Shown: positions 33,674 to 43,298 of the stretch, piece by piece
Numbering within the stretch: position 1 is the stretch's first letter
How the letters are laid out: the number at the start of each line of letters is the position of its first letter
Assembly (NCBI GenBank): GCA_934394815.1
Contig: CAKRRD010000017.1
Coordinates: 1 to 47,623 of the forward strand
Direction of reading: 5' to 3'
Origin: an uncultured Acetatifactor sp.
Lineage (GTDB): Bacteria > Bacillota > Clostridia > Lachnospirales > Lachnospiraceae
Length of the DNA: 47,623 nt
Position numbers and translations under genes: made by a program
Notes under the pieces: generated by a model
Told to the model about the DNA's origin: nothing
Database searches by the model: none
The model's input: only the letters and a program-made list of their open reading frames with translations

Positions 33674-34777
33674 TTACTGTAATGTCACAATGCCATCCAT
33701 ATATTGTGCATCGGTATCCAACTGTCCCGCATCATTGCGGATCATGCGGGCATTCATATCCATATAGGTATGATAATCCATATTGCCGGCTTCCTTCAGA
33801 TATACGATATGTATCCGGCTGCGGATAGGCCTGTACTGGTTGATCAGCAGCATCAGCCGGGATTTTAAAGCCTCTGTCACATGCCTGTTGATCAGAATGG
33901 TGACATCATAGGGGCTGTCGCCGTACAGCGTCTTAAACTGTTCCTGCTCCGTCTCCTCCACATAGGCCTTCATGACGTTGCTCTCCAGCACGACCACCGG
34001 TTCTCCGAGAACAATCTCTGCGATCCTCTCAATGGCCCATTTACTGCCTCTCATACAGTTCAGCCGGTACGCTTCCCTGATCAACGTCCGCAGCCACGGC
34101 TCATCCTTACATTCATCCCCCAGTTCAATTCCCATCCATCTGCCATACATCGGCAGCATTTCCTGGGGGCAGGTGTCAAGGTCAAGCAGTCTGTCCACCT
34201 GATCGATATTCGCCTGAAAATCCTGATAGATACTGGAAAATACCGAAAGATAGCGATGGAAAAAGCTGTTCCTCTCCCGGTAGATTTCCGGGAAAGTATC
34301 CATAAAATTATCACCCTGCTGTTCCACCCGGATGTGGGAGATTGTATTGATCCCCTCTCCTATAACTTTGATCATCAGATAGAGATACCTCCCACTCTGT
34401 TCATACAGCAGGATGTCTGACATGTTCACACAACGCTTTGCATCAATCTCCTGGAAGAACTGCACCTTCAGGCTGTCAGGCTCTTCCGGATCTGTCAGAA
34501 AAGCGCTGATGGCCGTTTCCTTTCCGTTCCGGTAAAAACTGTCCTGATTCAATGCCCTGACATAGACGAGACAGATGGCATTTTCCGAAAGCTGCGTCTC
34601 AAAATGCAGTCTTCCCCACGTCATGTCCTCCTTGACGGCATCAATTCCCTCAAGGAAAAGATAGTGCTCTGGTTCCGTGGGCACAGCCGTGAGAACATCT
34701 TCATTCTCCAGCGAGAAGCCCCTGCACAGTCCTTTTTTGATACGGTTCTTCTTAATTGAATAAGTAACTGCTGCCAT
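33674..34777 (-). CDS. Baseplate wedge protein, P2 gpI-type tail protein
   Basis: This 367-aa protein has, in its second half, the phage tail protein I pattern: FPEIYRERNSFFHRYLSVFS, DLDTCPQEMLPMYGRWMGIE, LRTLIREAYRLNCMRGSKWA, followed by IERIAEIVLGEPVVVLES. In contractile systems this protein completes the baseplate wedge with the J-type proteins. The N-terminal ~150 residues are beta-rich and less conserved. It starts 14 bp after the second J-type gene. Confidence 0.87.
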   Translation of the reverse strand: MAAVTYSIKKNRIKKGLCRGFSLENEDVLTAVPTEPEHYLFLEGIDAVKEDMTWGRLHFETQLSENAICLVYVRALNQDSFYRNGKETAISAFLTDPEEPDSLKVQFFQEIDAKRCVNMSDILLYEQSGRYLYLMIKVIGEGINTISHIRVEQQGDNFMDTFPEIYRERNSFFHRYLSVFSSIYQDFQANIDQVDRLLDLDTCPQEMLPMYGRWMGIELGDECKDEPWLRTLIREAYRLNCMRGSKWAIERIAEIVLGEPVVVLESNVMKAYVEETEQEQFKTLYGDSPYDVTILINRHVTEALKSRLMLLINQYRPIRSRIHIVYLKEAGNMDYHTYMDMNARMIRNDAGQLDTDAQYMDGIVTLQ

Positions 34778-34791
34778 ACCGCTTTCCTTCC

Positions 34792-36888
34792 CTATTTCTC
34801 ATAGTTCCTGATTTCAAGCTGGATGTCTCCCGCATAACACAGGCAATCTTCGTTCGGATAAATATCGTTGTCCCTGATCTTCGCTGCTCCCGGATATTGG
34901 GGATGCAGTGTCAGATCATAGATGTATTCCACGCATTCCAGATTTTCCACCGCCCGGAACACCTCATCGAACTTCAGCACATCGCCGAAATTGCGTTCCG
35001 ACTCCAGATAATCCAGCTGCTCCCTTATCGTCTGCTCGATCAGTCCCTGCTCTCTCTCATAATGTCTCTTGACATAGATGACACCCTTCACATTGATGGG
35101 CAGATAGACAGGGGGAACGATCTCTACCCTCGTTGTCAGCAGACGCTTCTTCTCCAGAAGCTGCTCCAGACTCTTCCGGTAAGTGTCGGAGAGTTTCGGG
35201 AAGCGTTCATCCGTTCCCGGCTTTACTGCGATCTGTACCTCATTCCTCTCCTCCCTTAGCACCGCTCTGACCTTATGGATACATAAGCCCGGTGCACGCT
35301 TTACGATCGACTCATAATCCGCCGCTGTCACAGCGGTGTAAGGTTTATTCATGTCTGCAAGGAAACGCTCCCTCACATCTGCAATACTCTCCCGGAAGCA
35401 CCCACCCGTACCGGGTCCCTCATTGACAAACACAATATCCTGCAGATTCTTTCCTGTACGGAAATGGTTGCCCTTCCGGATATTTCCTTCCTGTCCTCTG
35501 GTGATACTGCAGGAACCCATATAAAGCGCTGCACCGATAAACACACCGGCATCCTCAATGACGATCTTGCCTTCATTCTCCAGAAGGTAATAGGTGAGGG
35601 AATCCTCCTCATAGTAGTTCGGTCTTACAAAATCAAAAATTTCTTCGCCGTTTTCATCTGTCCGCTTTGCGATGATACAGAAGGATTCCGCCACAATATT
35701 TTTCACCGGCAGTTCCAGTTCCTGTGCATCATAGCCCTGCACGATTCCAAGGTAGAACCTACGCATCATTTCCTCCGAATAGACCATGATCTTCACGGCA
35801 TTTTTCAGCTTGTCGGGGGCAAATCCAAACCGCCGTCTGTCAAAGCTAAAAGTATTTACACCGTATCTCTCATGCTCCAGCGTATAGAAACGCCCTCTGT
35901 CTCCCTCCTCGGAGACCGGCTCGTATCTGCGGTAGAAGGAGCCCTTTTCCTCCTTACAGAATACCTGCAGGTACCCCTCCTCCATCAGTTCACTGTTCAG
36001 CGTAATCTTTGAATATTTCTGGAAAGTATAACATACGGATTTTGTCTCTTTCTGCCATGCCTCGAACAGAAATCCCGCTACTGACAGCAGCTTCGGGCTG
36101 ACATCATAATCCGCCTTAATGACTCTCGTGCGGATGACGTAGGCCGGTTTCGGAAGTTCTTCACAGACTGCCGCCGCTGTATTTGGCATCCGCATCCTCA
36201 CCTCGCCGCTTACAAGAAAACAGGAGGTATAGTCCGCCACATTCATGGGCTCATATCCATTCCCGGTATAACACTCCCACACGAGATCCGCGAACGTGTT
36301 ATTCCCCTTCTCCTCATAAGGATTGCGGTTAAAACGGTTTGCGAGAGTCATATAGAAAATCATTTCCTCTCCCGGCTCCGGCAGTCTGTCAGCCGTAAAG
36401 TAAACACAGTCCCCCTCGCCGGGAGTCTCCCCGAAGATCATCGCCGCTTTGGGAATGTCATCATTAATCAGATAACTGTAATCCTGAAAGCTGCCGTCAT
36501 GCTGTCCGTATACTCCGGTCAGAGAATAGCCCCCAAGGCGCATGCGCCGGTTCGTCTCAAAGGTCAGATCGCCCAGATAAAACGGCTGGTTCGCCTGAAG
36601 CTCCACCGGCTCCTTCACGCCCTCCGCCGACATCAATATCCTTGCGCATCTTCCCTTTCTCTCGGTAAAGCCAAGCATTTTCAAAAGCTTCTGCCGGATC
36701 TGGGGCGTCACCTGCCGGATGGATTCCTGCTGCAACGCCTCAAATGCCGTCAGATTCTCAAGTATTGTCATGCCGGGGTCGGACGGGTTGAAATTCGTCC
36801 ATTCGGTCGTATAGAGAGGAATCTGCATAATTGCTTCGCTTATGAGTTCCTGATAAGTTTTATCGTTCAGATTTTTATTGACAAGCAA
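34792..36888 (-). CDS. Baseplate J-type protein (smaller, 698 aa)
   Basis: This wedge protein is related to phage gpJ/Afp11-12. The N-terminal signature is YTTEWTNFNPSDPGMTILEN, and the C-terminal J domain is visible as DMNKPYTAVTAADYESIVKR, AVLREERNEVQIAVKPG and VKGVIYVKRHYE. The initiation codon is TTG at 36888: AAGGAG lies nine bases upstream, and the next in-frame ATG is 60 nt further in. It begins 18 bp after the larger J-type gene. Confidence 0.88.
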   Translation of the reverse strand: MLVNKNLNDKTYQELISEAIMQIPLYTTEWTNFNPSDPGMTILENLTAFEALQQESIRQVTPQIRQKLLKMLGFTERKGRCARILMSAEGVKEPVELQANQPFYLGDLTFETNRRMRLGGYSLTGVYGQHDGSFQDYSYLINDDIPKAAMIFGETPGEGDCVYFTADRLPEPGEEMIFYMTLANRFNRNPYEEKGNNTFADLVWECYTGNGYEPMNVADYTSCFLVSGEVRMRMPNTAAAVCEELPKPAYVIRTRVIKADYDVSPKLLSVAGFLFEAWQKETKSVCYTFQKYSKITLNSELMEEGYLQVFCKEEKGSFYRRYEPVSEEGDRGRFYTLEHERYGVNTFSFDRRRFGFAPDKLKNAVKIMVYSEEMMRRFYLGIVQGYDAQELELPVKNIVAESFCIIAKRTDENGEEIFDFVRPNYYEEDSLTYYLLENEGKIVIEDAGVFIGAALYMGSCSITRGQEGNIRKGNHFRTGKNLQDIVFVNEGPGTGGCFRESIADVRERFLADMNKPYTAVTAADYESIVKRAPGLCIHKVRAVLREERNEVQIAVKPGTDERFPKLSDTYRKSLEQLLEKKRLLTTRVEIVPPVYLPINVKGVIYVKRHYEREQGLIEQTIREQLDYLESERNFGDVLKFDEVFRAVENLECVEYIYDLTLHPQYPGAAKIRDNDIYPNEDCLCYAGDIQLEIRNYEK

Positions 36889-36906
36889 TTTTTCCTTCTC
36901 CTTCCC

Positions 36907-39903
36907 TTACTCCGACAGCATGATGTGGATTCTGTGCTCTCCGCTTCTCGTCACCATGAACGGTGTGACCTCAATGTCGTCGATGTCCATCTCGTGCGGC
37001 CCGGTGGCATCCGTATAGGTTGCCGTCACCGCAATTCTCCTCACCGCCGCTTTCGCCTTCATGGAATTCAGCTTCATCCGGATCTGGGATTTCTTCGGAA
37101 GCACTCCGATGTCCCAGCCGGATTCCCTTCCGTTCTTCACAGCGTCCAGATACTCCTCAAGACATTTCTTCATGCGATTCTGCATCTCGAAGCCGTCGTC
37201 CATATCCTTGATCTCTGCCCATACATCCACGGAGACAGAGACAAATACCGGCTCTGTGAGACATAATTCCCCAGGTGCAATCATCAACTCACAATTCTGC
37301 AGCAGATGCTTCTTGAGATTTGCCGCAGCGTTGTGGAAGGAGTAGGATCCGGACTTGTAGTCCTTAAGCAACAGTACAAACGTTACCTTGCTGTCTGCCC
37401 TTTCCCCGTTGCGGTCGATTCCTGTCACACAGCTGATCTTTTCTATATTGTCCGAATAGGACAGGATCTCCCGCTCATAGTCCTTCGCCGACACGAGCCG
37501 CCTTCTGGAGCTTAAAATATTTGCCCCCCTTCTCAGCGCACTGTCAATGCTTTCGATATTACTGCCGCCGAAAGCGCATTTCGGATTGTAAATCGTATCT
37601 ATGAACATCAGGTTTTCCAGAGATTCGTTGATGCTGCCCGCTTCCACATTTCCCTGCTGCCCGTTACAGCAGCGGATCACCATGCGGAATGCCGCATCGT
37701 TTAAAACTCTCGGAATTTCCGAGTGGATTCCGTCACCGAACAGGATTCTCTGGTTCAGCCTGTCAAGTATGTACTCTCTCTCCAACCGCCCGTTTCCGAA
37801 CTGCTCCGTCTCATTCCATTTTACATAGAAGGAGGAGATGTTACCGATCATGTTGCGCTCGATGCGCACCCTGTCCGGCATCTCCCTGTACAGCCGGTTC
37901 ATGTTCTCCTCGGTGTGTCTGTTTGTCTCGTTCACCCAGAGTTCCACATCCAAAATGTTGGGCACACCCAGATCGAACACCATATTGGCGGCAACTTCGT
38001 CGATATAGTATTCTTCCTCCTGTCTGGTCTCTATGTTGTAGACCTCGACTGCGTTCAGCCGGATGTCCAGCACCTTCGGCGGATTGCCGTCTGCTGTCTG
38101 TTTCTCCGTCCTGCTGAGTCTGATCCAGTATGCCGGTTTCCCCTCGACCGTCATCATCGACATATCTGATGGCGGCATGAACATGACAATTCCCGAGCGG
38201 GACATATTCGCCGTATGATCCAGCACCCGCATCTGCCGGAAGCCGTGGATCGTACTGTACTCAAACCGGCACTCCGTGGCATCATACTGCGCACCATCCT
38301 CGAACTGGAACAGCATGCTGACCGGACCGTTCTCCATCGGTTTTCCAAAGCCCAGATACAGATAGTCCTCCGTATACTCTCCCCTCTGGAAAAGCAGGAA
38401 GCGCTTTCCCTCCATCATCTTCACCGAAAGCTCCAGTTCCCTTGTGCCGGCGATTGCCCGCACTTTCTCCGGCTGCACAAAACGATCCCCATAGGTGTAG
38501 GCAATCGTCATGTTGCTGATCTGCGGATAATGGTGTACACAGGGACGCATATAACAGTTATCGGATTTTAAAAGCTGAATACGCAGACATCTTCCCTTGT
38601 CCCCGCCGACGGACATCTCCTGCCAGTCCGGCGGACAGACAAACTCCAGCGTACACTTCATTGCCTCCGCGGTTCCGAAAAGTGATCTGTATTCCTGATT
38701 GCATGACAGCTTCTTCCAGCCGATACCATTGAAATACTCTATGGCGATCTCCTCCGCATAGCAGTCTGCAATATTATTCTCCGCCGTTGTTCTGGGTTTA
38801 CGCTTGATAATTTTCAGTTCTTCCTGCTCTGTCACTGCCATGAGGGAAACCCTGTGCTCCGGGTATGCCACCTCAAAGTTAAGTGTCACAAGTGCTCCGG
38901 GCTTTCCGAAATAGCGGTCATGCCCGATATAGCATTCGCTGAACAGAGAAAGCGTATCACCGAAGGGAGCAAAAGTCTCTGTCTCAAAATCCGTAGTTCC
39001 GTTGTTCACAAATTCCGGCGCCTGTGCTTCTCCGGCGGATGCCAGCCGGATGTCCTCGACTTCCATATTTTCCTTCACCGGCTCCTCGGCAATGATCGCC
39101 AGCATACCGTAATCTTTGCCGTCAAGCTGCACTGGAACACTTTCTTCCGGTTCTCTGAAAGCAAGGGTTCTGCCGTCTGCCAAAAGTTCAAGCCCCTCCA
39201 CCTTCTTAAGCCCCTGCTCCGTGACATACTGAAGGGTGAAATCCCCTGCCAGAAGTTTCTTTACAATCTCCTCGTTTCCCTCTATTCTTACGAAGATCGT
39301 GTTTCCCGCCGCATCGAATACCGTGGGGTGGTAGAGCATCACTGCGTTCTGCTCCATTCCCCTGGCCTGATCTTCAAACAGGTAAAACGGTGTCAGCTTT
39401 TCCGGCTGATCCGGCTCCTCCTGTTCCCCGGCAGACTCCTTTTCCTGCAGGATCTGCGGACATCGGAAGCTGCCCAGTAACGGCAGGATCTTTCCTGTCT
39501 CCTTCTCCGTCATAAAACAGGACTGCAGTCGGGAATTCGTCACATACAGATTGTGTGCCGTTTCAAAGATCTGAGTCTCCTCACCCTCCGCCAGCAGCTT
39601 TGTTCCCTTTGCAACGCCCGTGCCCGGAATGGTATCCTGGATCAGTTCCATAAGTACCACGGCACAGGACGGCTTCGCCGGCAAAAGGGACAGATCAAGC
39701 ATATTGACAAATTCCGTATGGCAGATGTCCAACACCTGATTAAACCGGTCAATATTGTCCTTCATCTGACCTGCAAACAGAATGGCAATCGTGGAACCGA
39801 TATCGGGATTCTCCCTGTTAAAATTCCATTCCGGCACATAGGAGGCAGCAAGTTCCGCTATTTTGTTTTCAATATCCGTCGCTGTTCTCTTATCAATCTT
39901 CAT
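36907..39903 (-). CDS. Baseplate J-type protein (large, ~998 aa)
   Basis: This large wedge protein has the N-terminal signature YVPEWNFNRENPDIGSTIAI and a J-like C-terminal part: RRLVSAKDYEREILSYSDNI, EKISCVTGIDRNGERAD and NCELMIAPGELCLTEPVFVS. Size and order (large J then smaller J after gp25) match eCIS baseplate pairs. I placed the start at the ATG at 39903, preceded by AGAGGAG, rather than the GTG at 39921 that would include that site in the gene. The start overlaps the gp25 stop by 11 nt, so translation is coupled. Confidence 0.9.
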   Translation of the reverse strand: MKIDKRTATDIENKIAELAASYVPEWNFNRENPDIGSTIAILFAGQMKDNIDRFNQVLDICHTEFVNMLDLSLLPAKPSCAVVLMELIQDTIPGTGVAKGTKLLAEGEETQIFETAHNLYVTNSRLQSCFMTEKETGKILPLLGSFRCPQILQEKESAGEQEEPDQPEKLTPFYLFEDQARGMEQNAVMLYHPTVFDAAGNTIFVRIEGNEEIVKKLLAGDFTLQYVTEQGLKKVEGLELLADGRTLAFREPEESVPVQLDGKDYGMLAIIAEEPVKENMEVEDIRLASAGEAQAPEFVNNGTTDFETETFAPFGDTLSLFSECYIGHDRYFGKPGALVTLNFEVAYPEHRVSLMAVTEQEELKIIKRKPRTTAENNIADCYAEEIAIEYFNGIGWKKLSCNQEYRSLFGTAEAMKCTLEFVCPPDWQEMSVGGDKGRCLRIQLLKSDNCYMRPCVHHYPQISNMTIAYTYGDRFVQPEKVRAIAGTRELELSVKMMEGKRFLLFQRGEYTEDYLYLGFGKPMENGPVSMLFQFEDGAQYDATECRFEYSTIHGFRQMRVLDHTANMSRSGIVMFMPPSDMSMMTVEGKPAYWIRLSRTEKQTADGNPPKVLDIRLNAVEVYNIETRQEEEYYIDEVAANMVFDLGVPNILDVELWVNETNRHTEENMNRLYREMPDRVRIERNMIGNISSFYVKWNETEQFGNGRLEREYILDRLNQRILFGDGIHSEIPRVLNDAAFRMVIRCCNGQQGNVEAGSINESLENLMFIDTIYNPKCAFGGSNIESIDSALRRGANILSSRRRLVSAKDYEREILSYSDNIEKISCVTGIDRNGERADSKVTFVLLLKDYKSGSYSFHNAAANLKKHLLQNCELMIAPGELCLTEPVFVSVSVDVWAEIKDMDDGFEMQNRMKKCLEEYLDAVKNGRESGWDIGVLPKKSQIRMKLNSMKAKAAVRRIAVTATYTDATGPHEMDIDDIEVTPFMVTRSGEHRIHIMLSE

Positions 39904-40354
39904 ATTGCTCCTCTGTATCACCCTGTTCCGGTGCGAATTCCTCCTGTGCAGCCTCCTCTTCTCCTGTGTTCAGGTAGAAGGGAAAAACGAAATTATCTCT
40001 CGTATTGCTGTCTATCACATAATAATCCACCTTGATCACAAGGCATCCGTCCTTGATATTGGGATCTGCCGACACCTCCACGTCACTGACGCGGGGCTCC
40101 TGCCGCTGTATCTCCCGGCGGATGTTTCCGCACATGATATTGATATTCGTCAGGTTGACATCCATAAATGTATATGCCATCAGTTCACTGCCGAATTCCG
40201 GCCGCAAGAACCGCTCCGACTTCTGTGTCATCAATATCAGGTAAACCGACTCCCTGACACTCTCCAGATCCGAGACCGTCACAAATCTTCCTGTGGCAGA
40301 ATTGATCTGCGGCGGGAATTTCATTCCTTTGCCTAAAAAGTCATTGTTCTCCAT
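39893..40354 (-). CDS. gp25-like baseplate wedge protein
   Basis: This 153-aa GPW/gp25 family protein has the landmarks FLRPEFGSELMAYTFMDVN and the conserved EPRV motif in RREIQRQEPRVSDVEVSA. gp25 proteins help prime sheath assembly at the baseplate. The C-terminal ~25 residues are an acidic tail (EEEAAQEEFAPEQGDTEEQ), longer than usual. It starts 15 bp after the spike gene, with AGGGGG upstream. Confidence 0.93.
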   Translation of the reverse strand: MENNDFLGKGMKFPPQINSATGRFVTVSDLESVRESVYLILMTQKSERFLRPEFGSELMAYTFMDVNLTNINIMCGNIRREIQRQEPRVSDVEVSADPNIKDGCLVIKVDYYVIDSNTRDNFVFPFYLNTGEEEAAQEEFAPEQGDTEEQYED

Positions 40355-40369
40355 CGCTGTTCCCCCTGC

Positions 40370-41185
40370 CTATCCGATGCTGATCGGCGTTCCACTGATT
40401 TTCACCGCTGCACTGCTTTCCAGATTCATGGAGGACGTTGACTTCATGCTGACAGTAGAACCCTCCAGCGTTGCGCCCCCCGTGGAGGTGTATTTCATAT
40501 TTCCATTCACCTTCACATTTAATTTTTTCGTCTCAAGCTCCGTCGTACCGTTATTGCCGTTCATGGTCAGTGTAATATTGTCTCCGACCTTGATCGTAAG
40601 CTTCTTCTCCGCAAAGATCTCCATTTTTCCCGAGTCGCCTGTCTGTATCTCGATCTTATTCCTGCCGTCTTTGTCCGAGATCAGCATCAGCCCCTTCTCG
40701 TTATCCAGTTCGATCCGATGGGTGGATTTCGGGGTCTCGATCTTTATCTTATCCTTATCCCCTTCCCCCTCCTTATTGTCCTCGAACAGGATGGTATTGC
40801 CATGCCGGGTCATGATCTTTTTGTACTGATTATCCTCATCCGCCGTCTTCTTCAGAAACTGATCATTTTCTCTGGGAATACAGCCTATGACATAAGGCTT
40901 TTCAATATTTCCCTGCTCAAAGCAGACGAGAACATGGTCTCCGACCTCAGGCAGGAAATAATGTCCCCATTTGGAGCCGCTGGAGGGCATCGCAACTCTC
41001 GCCCATTTCAGCTCGTTTGCCTCCTTGTCCCGGGTAAAGATGGAGACACAGACACGCCCGGGCATATCCTTGTCATAATTCTTGACAACCTGCCCTACGA
41101 CGATGCCGAAGATCCTGTTGTCCCCTGTCTCTGTCTTCAATACCTGTTTTTCCGCTATCTCATCTATCACATCAAAAAGTGCCAT
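40370..41185 (-). CDS. Spike protein, gpV/gp5-like (OB fold + beta-helix)
   Basis: This 271-aa protein starts with an OB-fold region (FGIVVGQVVKNYDKDMPGRV, WARVAMPSSGSKWGHYFLPE, VGDHVLVCFEQGNIEKPYVI), as in gp5 and the C-terminal part of VgrG. Its last ~100 residues are short repeated strands ending SMKSTSSMNLESSAAVKISG, a triple-stranded beta-helix needle. There is no PAAR sequence at the tip. In most eCIS this domain is fused to the hub; here the hub is the separate gene at 41219. Confidence 0.9.
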   Translation of the reverse strand: MALFDVIDEIAEKQVLKTETGDNRIFGIVVGQVVKNYDKDMPGRVCVSIFTRDKEANELKWARVAMPSSGSKWGHYFLPEVGDHVLVCFEQGNIEKPYVIGCIPRENDQFLKKTADEDNQYKKIMTRHGNTILFEDNKEGEGDKDKIKIETPKSTHRIELDNEKGLMLISDKDGRNKIEIQTGDSGKMEIFAEKKLTIKVGDNITLTMNGNNGTTELETKKLNVKVNGNMKYTSTGGATLEGSTVSMKSTSSMNLESSAAVKISGTPISIG

Positions 41186-41218
41186 GCTTCTTCCTCCATC
41201 CTTTCCCGGTATGTGGAC

Positions 41219-42373
41219 TTACTCCTCAAATCCGCACGCCTTGCCGATGATCCTTGTCACATATCCCTGATCCGTATAACAGTGCCGCACGGTCTGCAGG
41301 TAATAGGTATTCGACAGGCTGTCGCCGAAGCCCGCCACTCTGATAAAGCGTCCGGGCACGATCTCCGGTATTCCGATCACATCCGCCTCCAACGTTCCGA
41401 AGCGGTAGGTCATATCCTCCATCAGGTAATCGAGACGGTTGTCGGCATCCATCTTGGACGAGGTCGTGGGATCGACATACACCTTCTTCGATTTCGCCAG
41501 CAGTGCCTTGGCATGATTTCCGTGGGAAATCTTGTTGCCGTTCTTCTTATAGGAGGAGATTAACTTTCCCTTCCCCACATCCAGACAGCGCACTTCGATG
41601 CCGGCTGTCAGTCCGGTGATGTCAAACCCCATATTGATCCCCCGGACTCCGGTCTCCGGTGTCAGCTCCATCAGTATCTCGGAGTTGCTCTTTGCCTTGC
41701 GGAATAAGACCTCTCCCCCGTGAATAAAGAAATCAAAGTTAAACTTCTTTGCCGCTTTTACCACAAATTCGTAATCGCTCTCGCCGACCATCTCCACCGT
41801 CTTGTCACTGGTCTTGCTTTCCCCTGTTGCACCCGGCTTCGGCTTATCCGGGGTATCCTCCACGGAGACCTCCGTGATGATCTTCTTTTGCAGAAGGTTA
41901 TTATATGCCGGCTTTCGGAAGATCTCCTTCACTGCATCCGAGTAATACTGCGCTTTCAGCTGTTGTGAATGGTTATTCGCCATCATGATGCCTTTTGCAT
42001 CCATCACCGTGACCTCCACACCGGGAATGTCGCCGCTTGCCGAGAAGTCAAAATTGACCCTCGCAATGAAGCCGCAGAACACCTTGCGCACATTGAGATC
42101 ATAGCCAAGACAGATCGTTACCTGGGAGCCGAGCCTGATATAAGGCTGTAACTCCTGCGTCTTGAAGGTACAGGTCAGCCTGTCGTAGCAGTCATAGATC
42201 CGGAAGGTCGCCATGCCCGCCTCATAGCCTGCACTCATTTCAATCTCCACATCAGAGATACTGAAATTATTCTTATCCTCCGACAGGTTCTTTCCGCCGA
42301 CCAGTACCGCCACCTTCGGGCTGGTGAATTTGTTGTATTCAGTTAAGAGATTTTTGTAATCAAAGCTTGCCAT
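41219..42373 (-). CDS. Hub protein, gpD/gp27-like (N-terminal VgrG equivalent)
   Basis: This 384-aa protein is of the phage late control D / gp27 type. Typical parts are VEIEMSAGYEAGMATFRIYD near the start, VRKVFCGFIARVNFDFSASG, GESDYEFVVKAAKKFNFDFF and VPGRFIRVAGFGDSLSNTYY with YLQTVRHCYTDQGY at the end. It connects the tube adaptors to the spike. The gene lies 33 bp before the spike gene, so hub and spike form a split VgrG. Confidence 0.88.
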   Translation of the reverse strand: MASFDYKNLLTEYNKFTSPKVAVLVGGKNLSEDKNNFSISDVEIEMSAGYEAGMATFRIYDCYDRLTCTFKTQELQPYIRLGSQVTICLGYDLNVRKVFCGFIARVNFDFSASGDIPGVEVTVMDAKGIMMANNHSQQLKAQYYSDAVKEIFRKPAYNNLLQKKIITEVSVEDTPDKPKPGATGESKTSDKTVEMVGESDYEFVVKAAKKFNFDFFIHGGEVLFRKAKSNSEILMELTPETGVRGINMGFDITGLTAGIEVRCLDVGKGKLISSYKKNGNKISHGNHAKALLAKSKKVYVDPTTSSKMDADNRLDYLMEDMTYRFGTLEADVIGIPEIVPGRFIRVAGFGDSLSNTYYLQTVRHCYTDQGYVTRIIGKACGFEE

Positions 42374-42409
42374 TCTCTTTCCCCTGCATTGATTTCAGCA
42401 GCTATTCTC

Positions 42410-43270
42410 CTATATATTGAAAATATTTCCCACAGATTGTGTCTTCTTTTTATAGCTCACATTGCCGCCACCAAAGGCTTCCTCGTAATGCTTCTTCCAG
42501 ACACCCATGTTGTTCGGTCCGACCTCCTCATCCACCAGAATCATGGAAAAATCCACCTCGCCCCTGATGGGCTGCCCCGTAAGACTGAACATCGTATATT
42601 TCGTATTCAGGCTGTTCACGATACCCTCATACTGCATGGATCCCCAGCAGAAGGTAATAAACCGTGTGCGCTCCTGACGCAGCATCCCAATGAAGCCCTC
42701 AATGATGGGCTGCACCGAATATTCCTCCTTTGTGATTGCTTCTTTGGCCAGAGTGGCCACTCCGGTAGCTACACCGGTGGGGTTTGCAGCAAATTTATCC
42801 GCCATAAAGGCGTCCTTTACAGATACCTGGTCGAAGATCAGCGTGACACTCATCATCAACCTGACTTTTGCCGGCTCGTAGGAAATTCCTATATTCCCCT
42901 GTTGTTTTTTAGCATTGGAAGCACTTCCGTAGTCCGTCTTCTGATACATTCCTCCGCCATATCCGCTTAAGGTAAGCTGGCTGGGGTTGAACTGTACCGT
43001 GTAGGTCTTTACGGTCTTCTCCAGCCGGCTGCCCGCGGTCTTCACTGCATTTCCGACCGCTCCCTCTGCCGCCTGCGCTACTTTTCCCAGTTGTGAGGAA
43101 TCCACAGATCCCAGTCCGCTCTGTCCTACAATGCTGCCCAGTTCCCCCGACGTTCCCTTTGCGGGAACGATCTCTTTGATCTGGAGTTTCTTTTCCGTTA
43201 TCATATTGTAGCTGCTGATATGTATCTGTGCCTTCTCTATATTTCCAAGTGTATGATTTGCTGCATTCAT
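42410..43270 (-). CDS. CIS tube-adaptor protein (Afp7-type), copy 1
   Basis: This 286-aa protein carries the CIS tube-protein N-domain: YTVQFNPSQLTLSGYGGGMY, VRLMMSVTLIFDQVSVKDAF, EYSVQPIIEGFIGMLRQE and YTMFSLTGQPIRGEVDFSMI. Such proteins bridge the inner tube and the spike complex. In many systems they end in a LysM domain; none is visible here. It is a paralogue of the gene at 43299, 28 bp upstream. Confidence 0.87.
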   Translation of the reverse strand: MNAANHTLGNIEKAQIHISSYNMITEKKLQIKEIVPAKGTSGELGSIVGQSGLGSVDSSQLGKVAQAAEGAVGNAVKTAGSRLEKTVKTYTVQFNPSQLTLSGYGGGMYQKTDYGSASNAKKQQGNIGISYEPAKVRLMMSVTLIFDQVSVKDAFMADKFAANPTGVATGVATLAKEAITKEEYSVQPIIEGFIGMLRQERTRFITFCWGSMQYEGIVNSLNTKYTMFSLTGQPIRGEVDFSMILVDEEVGPNNMGVWKKHYEEAFGGGNVSYKKKTQSVGNIFNI

Positions 43271-43298
43271 GGCTGCCCCTTTTCCACTGTCATAGCTT

